A stretch of 64,000 bases of DNA from an uncultured bacterium (GTDB taxonomy: Bacteria; Pseudomonadota; Alphaproteobacteria; Rhodospirillales; Rhodospirillaceae): assembly GCA_903888485.1 (NCBI GenBank), contig CAISTS010000042.1:39113-103112 (forward strand). The letters are read 5' to 3'. A program made the translations under genes and the position numbers. Within the stretch, counting starts at the first letter, position 1, and each line of letters begins with the position of its first letter. This document shows positions 62,426 to 64,000 of this stretch, piece after piece. Under the pieces are notes generated by a model. The model made no database searches. It saw nothing but the letters and a program-made list of their open reading frames with translations, and was not told where the DNA came from.

Positions 62426-64000
62426 TCAAGGCTCCAGCTCCTCGTCAGCATCCTCAGTAACGCCCACACCGCGCATCCAGACACGGTTGCCTGTGCCATC
62501 GCGTACCGCGCGGACGCGCACCCCGGTCTCATTCAGCCAGAGCGCCACGGCGCCCGTGCGGGAAAGGTCCACGATATCGATCACGGGCGCGCCGCGGCAG
62601 AGATCACGCGCTGCTACGGCGCTGATGGTGAAATCGCTGGCGGCGCAGTCCTCGGCCAGCGCATCCGCAGAAAAGGCCATGAGGACGCTTTGCCCCCTGC
62701 GCGCGAATACACAGCCGCCGGCGTCGCAGGCAAGGCCCCCGACATCGCGCCATTCCGTTGGCGATTCCCCATAACGTTCCCGCCACGCCTCACGCACGAA
62801 GCGGCCGCTCCGTCCCGGCCGCAGAACTAGCTCTCCCCGCTCATCGCTGATTGCGAAGACCCGCGCGCTGTCATCGACGATCACATCGGGCGGCGGCGAC
62901 AGCACGGGTTGCAGCAGCGCCGGGAGGGTCAGCGCCGCACCCACCCAGCGCCGCGGTCCGCGCCAGATGCACACAAACACCACGCCGAGCGCCGCGAGCG
63001 CCATGGCCCAAGTGGCAAGCGGCGGCGTGTGAACCTGGGCGTGCGGCCAGCCGGCGACCATACGCGCCAGATCGTTGAGCATCGCAACGCCCGCGCCCAT
63101 AACCTTCAGCGGAAAGGCTTCCCCGCCGAAGGGCATCAGCAAGAGGCCGATCATGCCCGCAGGCATGATCCATAAACCCGTGAGCGGTACAGCGACAAGA
63201 TTGGTAAATGCCGAATAGGTCGGCAAGCGGTTGAAGTGATAGGCGGCGAACAGCGCGGTGGCGCCGCCGGCGACGATGTCGGTAACCACGAGCCCGGCTA
63301 CATAGACCGCGATGATGCGCGCGATACTGATTTCGCCGCCTGTGTTGCGCCAACCGCTGCGCAGCCACGCCTGCTCATATAGCGCCACCAGGGCCAGCAC
63401 GGCGACGAAGGACATTTGGAAGCTCGCGCCGAAGATCGCGTCCGGGTAAACCGCGAGCAACACCAGCGCCGCCCAGGCGACGGTGCGCAACGACAGTGCC
63501 GAGCGGTCGAGCAGCACGGCGAGCATCACCACCGCGATCATCATGAACGAACGCACCGCCGGCACGCTCATGCCGGAGATGATCAGATAGAAGGCGGTCA
63601 CGGCGAGGCCGGCAACCGCCGCGACCTTCTTGGTATCGACCCGCAATGCGATGGGTGGCACAAGCGCCAGCAAACGCCGCACTAAAAAGAACACGAGGCC
63701 CGCCAGCAAGCTCATGTGCACGCCGGAGATCGATAGAAGGTGCGCGATGCCCGAGACCCGGTAGGCTTCCTGCAGATCCTCGGGAATCGCGTTCTGCTCG
63801 CCGTTGACCAGCGCGCTGCCGACCGCGCCGTCGTCGCCCGGGATCGCCGCGGCGATACGCTCGCCGATGGTCCGGCGCATGCCTTCACTCCACGCCTTGA
63901 AGCGCGCCCGCAGCGTGGGTTCGCCTTCCCGCTCCGCCGGTTGCCAGCGACCGACCGTATAACCGACGCCGCCGATCTCGGAGAAATAGAGAAAGCGCTG
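62426..64000 (-). CDS. comEC: ComEC/Rec2 family protein, N-terminus cut by the window edge
   Basis: Inner-membrane channel for DNA uptake, 524 residues in view; the frame stays open to 64000, so the start lies beyond. YFSEIGGVGYTVGRW marks the DUF4131 region. The competence domain follows with HLLSISGVHMSLLAGLVFFL, YLIISGMSVPAVRSFMMIAV, VLLAVYPDAIFGASFQMSF and NLVAVPLTGLWIMPAGMIGL. The C-terminal part (from PPDVIVDDSARVFAI) is short and lacks the metallo-beta-lactamase domain of Bacillus ComEC, as usual in alphaproteobacteria. Confidence 0.92.
   Translation of the reverse strand, partial: QRFLYFSEIGGVGYTVGRWQPAEREGEPTLRARFKAWSEGMRRTIGERIAAAIPGDDGAVGSALVNGEQNAIPEDLQEAYRVSGIAHLLSISGVHMSLLAGLVFFLVRRLLALVPPIALRVDTKKVAAVAGLAVTAFYLIISGMSVPAVRSFMMIAVVMLAVLLDRSALSLRTVAWAALVLLAVYPDAIFGASFQMSFVAVLALVALYEQAWLRSGWRNTGGEISIARIIAVYVAGLVVTDIVAGGATALFAAYHFNRLPTYSAFTNLVAVPLTGLWIMPAGMIGLLLMPFGGEAFPLKVMGAGVAMLNDLARMVAGWPHAQVHTPPLATWAMALAALGVVFVCIWRGPRRWVGAALTLPALLQPVLSPPPDVIVDDSARVFAISDERGELVLRPGRSGRFVREAWRERYGESPTEWRDVGGLACDAGGCVFARRGQSVLMAFSADALAEDCAASDFTISAVAARDLCRGAPVIDIVDLSRTGAVALWLNETGVRVRAVRDGTGNRVWMRGVGVTEDADEELEP

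Overview
The window is a dense, high-GC stretch of chromosome from an alphaproteobacterium. Gene order supports this: glyA-nrdR, the run rsh-(DUF2062)-pdxJ-acpS-lepB-rnc-era-recO, the pdhA-pdhB-pdhC-lpdA-lipA-coq10 cluster, eno/kdsA/pyrG/secG/tpiA/ppiD/trpE, and trpG-trpD-trpC-moaC-moeA followed by lexA and comEC. Other pointers are an E1-beta subunit carrying its own lipoyl domain, a GAAC-N7-GAAC LexA box, an Rsh-type (p)ppGpp enzyme and TTG/GTG starts. I cannot name the genus; a deep-branching lineage such as the Rhizomicrobium/Micropepsis group is only a guess.

Layout. 1-2.2 kb: one-carbon and pentose genes (nrdR tail, glyA, rpiB) and a small conserved protein. 2.3-8.2 kb: plus-strand block with a membrane-anchored penicillin-acylase-family hydrolase, a lone MotB, Bpt (N-end rule), a decayed CHASE3 histidine kinase and a 54-residue lipoprotein. 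8.2-20.1 kb: minus-strand core block from parC through recO, era, rnc, lepB, acpS, pdxJ and rsh to rpoZ and folK. 20.2-26.1 kb: family 5 uracil-DNA glycosylase, a GNAT-like protein, a TPR-glycosyltransferase, periplasmic peroxidase, a sulfite-oxidase-like enzyme, smpB and dapA. 26.2-31 kb: envelope genes (lytic transglycosylase, TlpA-like thioredoxin, an overlapping M23 peptidase-bactofilin pair). 31.3-40.3 kb: pgpA, pncC, a Cys-rich protein and the pyruvate dehydrogenase/lipoate operon ending at ftsB. 40.4-57.4 kb: eno, kdsA, pyrG, secG, tpiA, ppiD, and a trp cluster split by a divergent polysaccharide deacetylase, followed by moaC-moeA.

57.4-62.4 kb is the most accessory-looking part. Two groups interrupt the common moeA-lexA-comEC order. 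The first is a GST-ArsR-SRPBCC-SRPBCC-DUF1428 operon behind a strong dyad; its second SRPBCC gene has ATA where the start should be. The second comprises a secreted protein with three equally spaced Cys-bracketed repeats lying 20 nt behind lexA, the C-terminal remnant of a TonB-dependent receptor, a Rap1a/Tai-like protein and a 33-residue lysine-rich peptide. The window ends inside comEC.

Non-coding structure includes a composite repeat (two direct copies and one inverted copy of a ~14 bp unit) at two convergent gene boundaries, an alphaproteobacterial intergenic palindrome near 52.04 kb, a two-tier hairpin near 39.92 kb, several intrinsic terminators and a LexA box. I saw no rRNA, tRNA, CRISPR array, intact insertion sequence or prophage. 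No wholly new system is evident. The best leads are the composite repeats, the Cys-repeat protein next to lexA, the ATA-start SRPBCC paralogue and the degenerate kinase.
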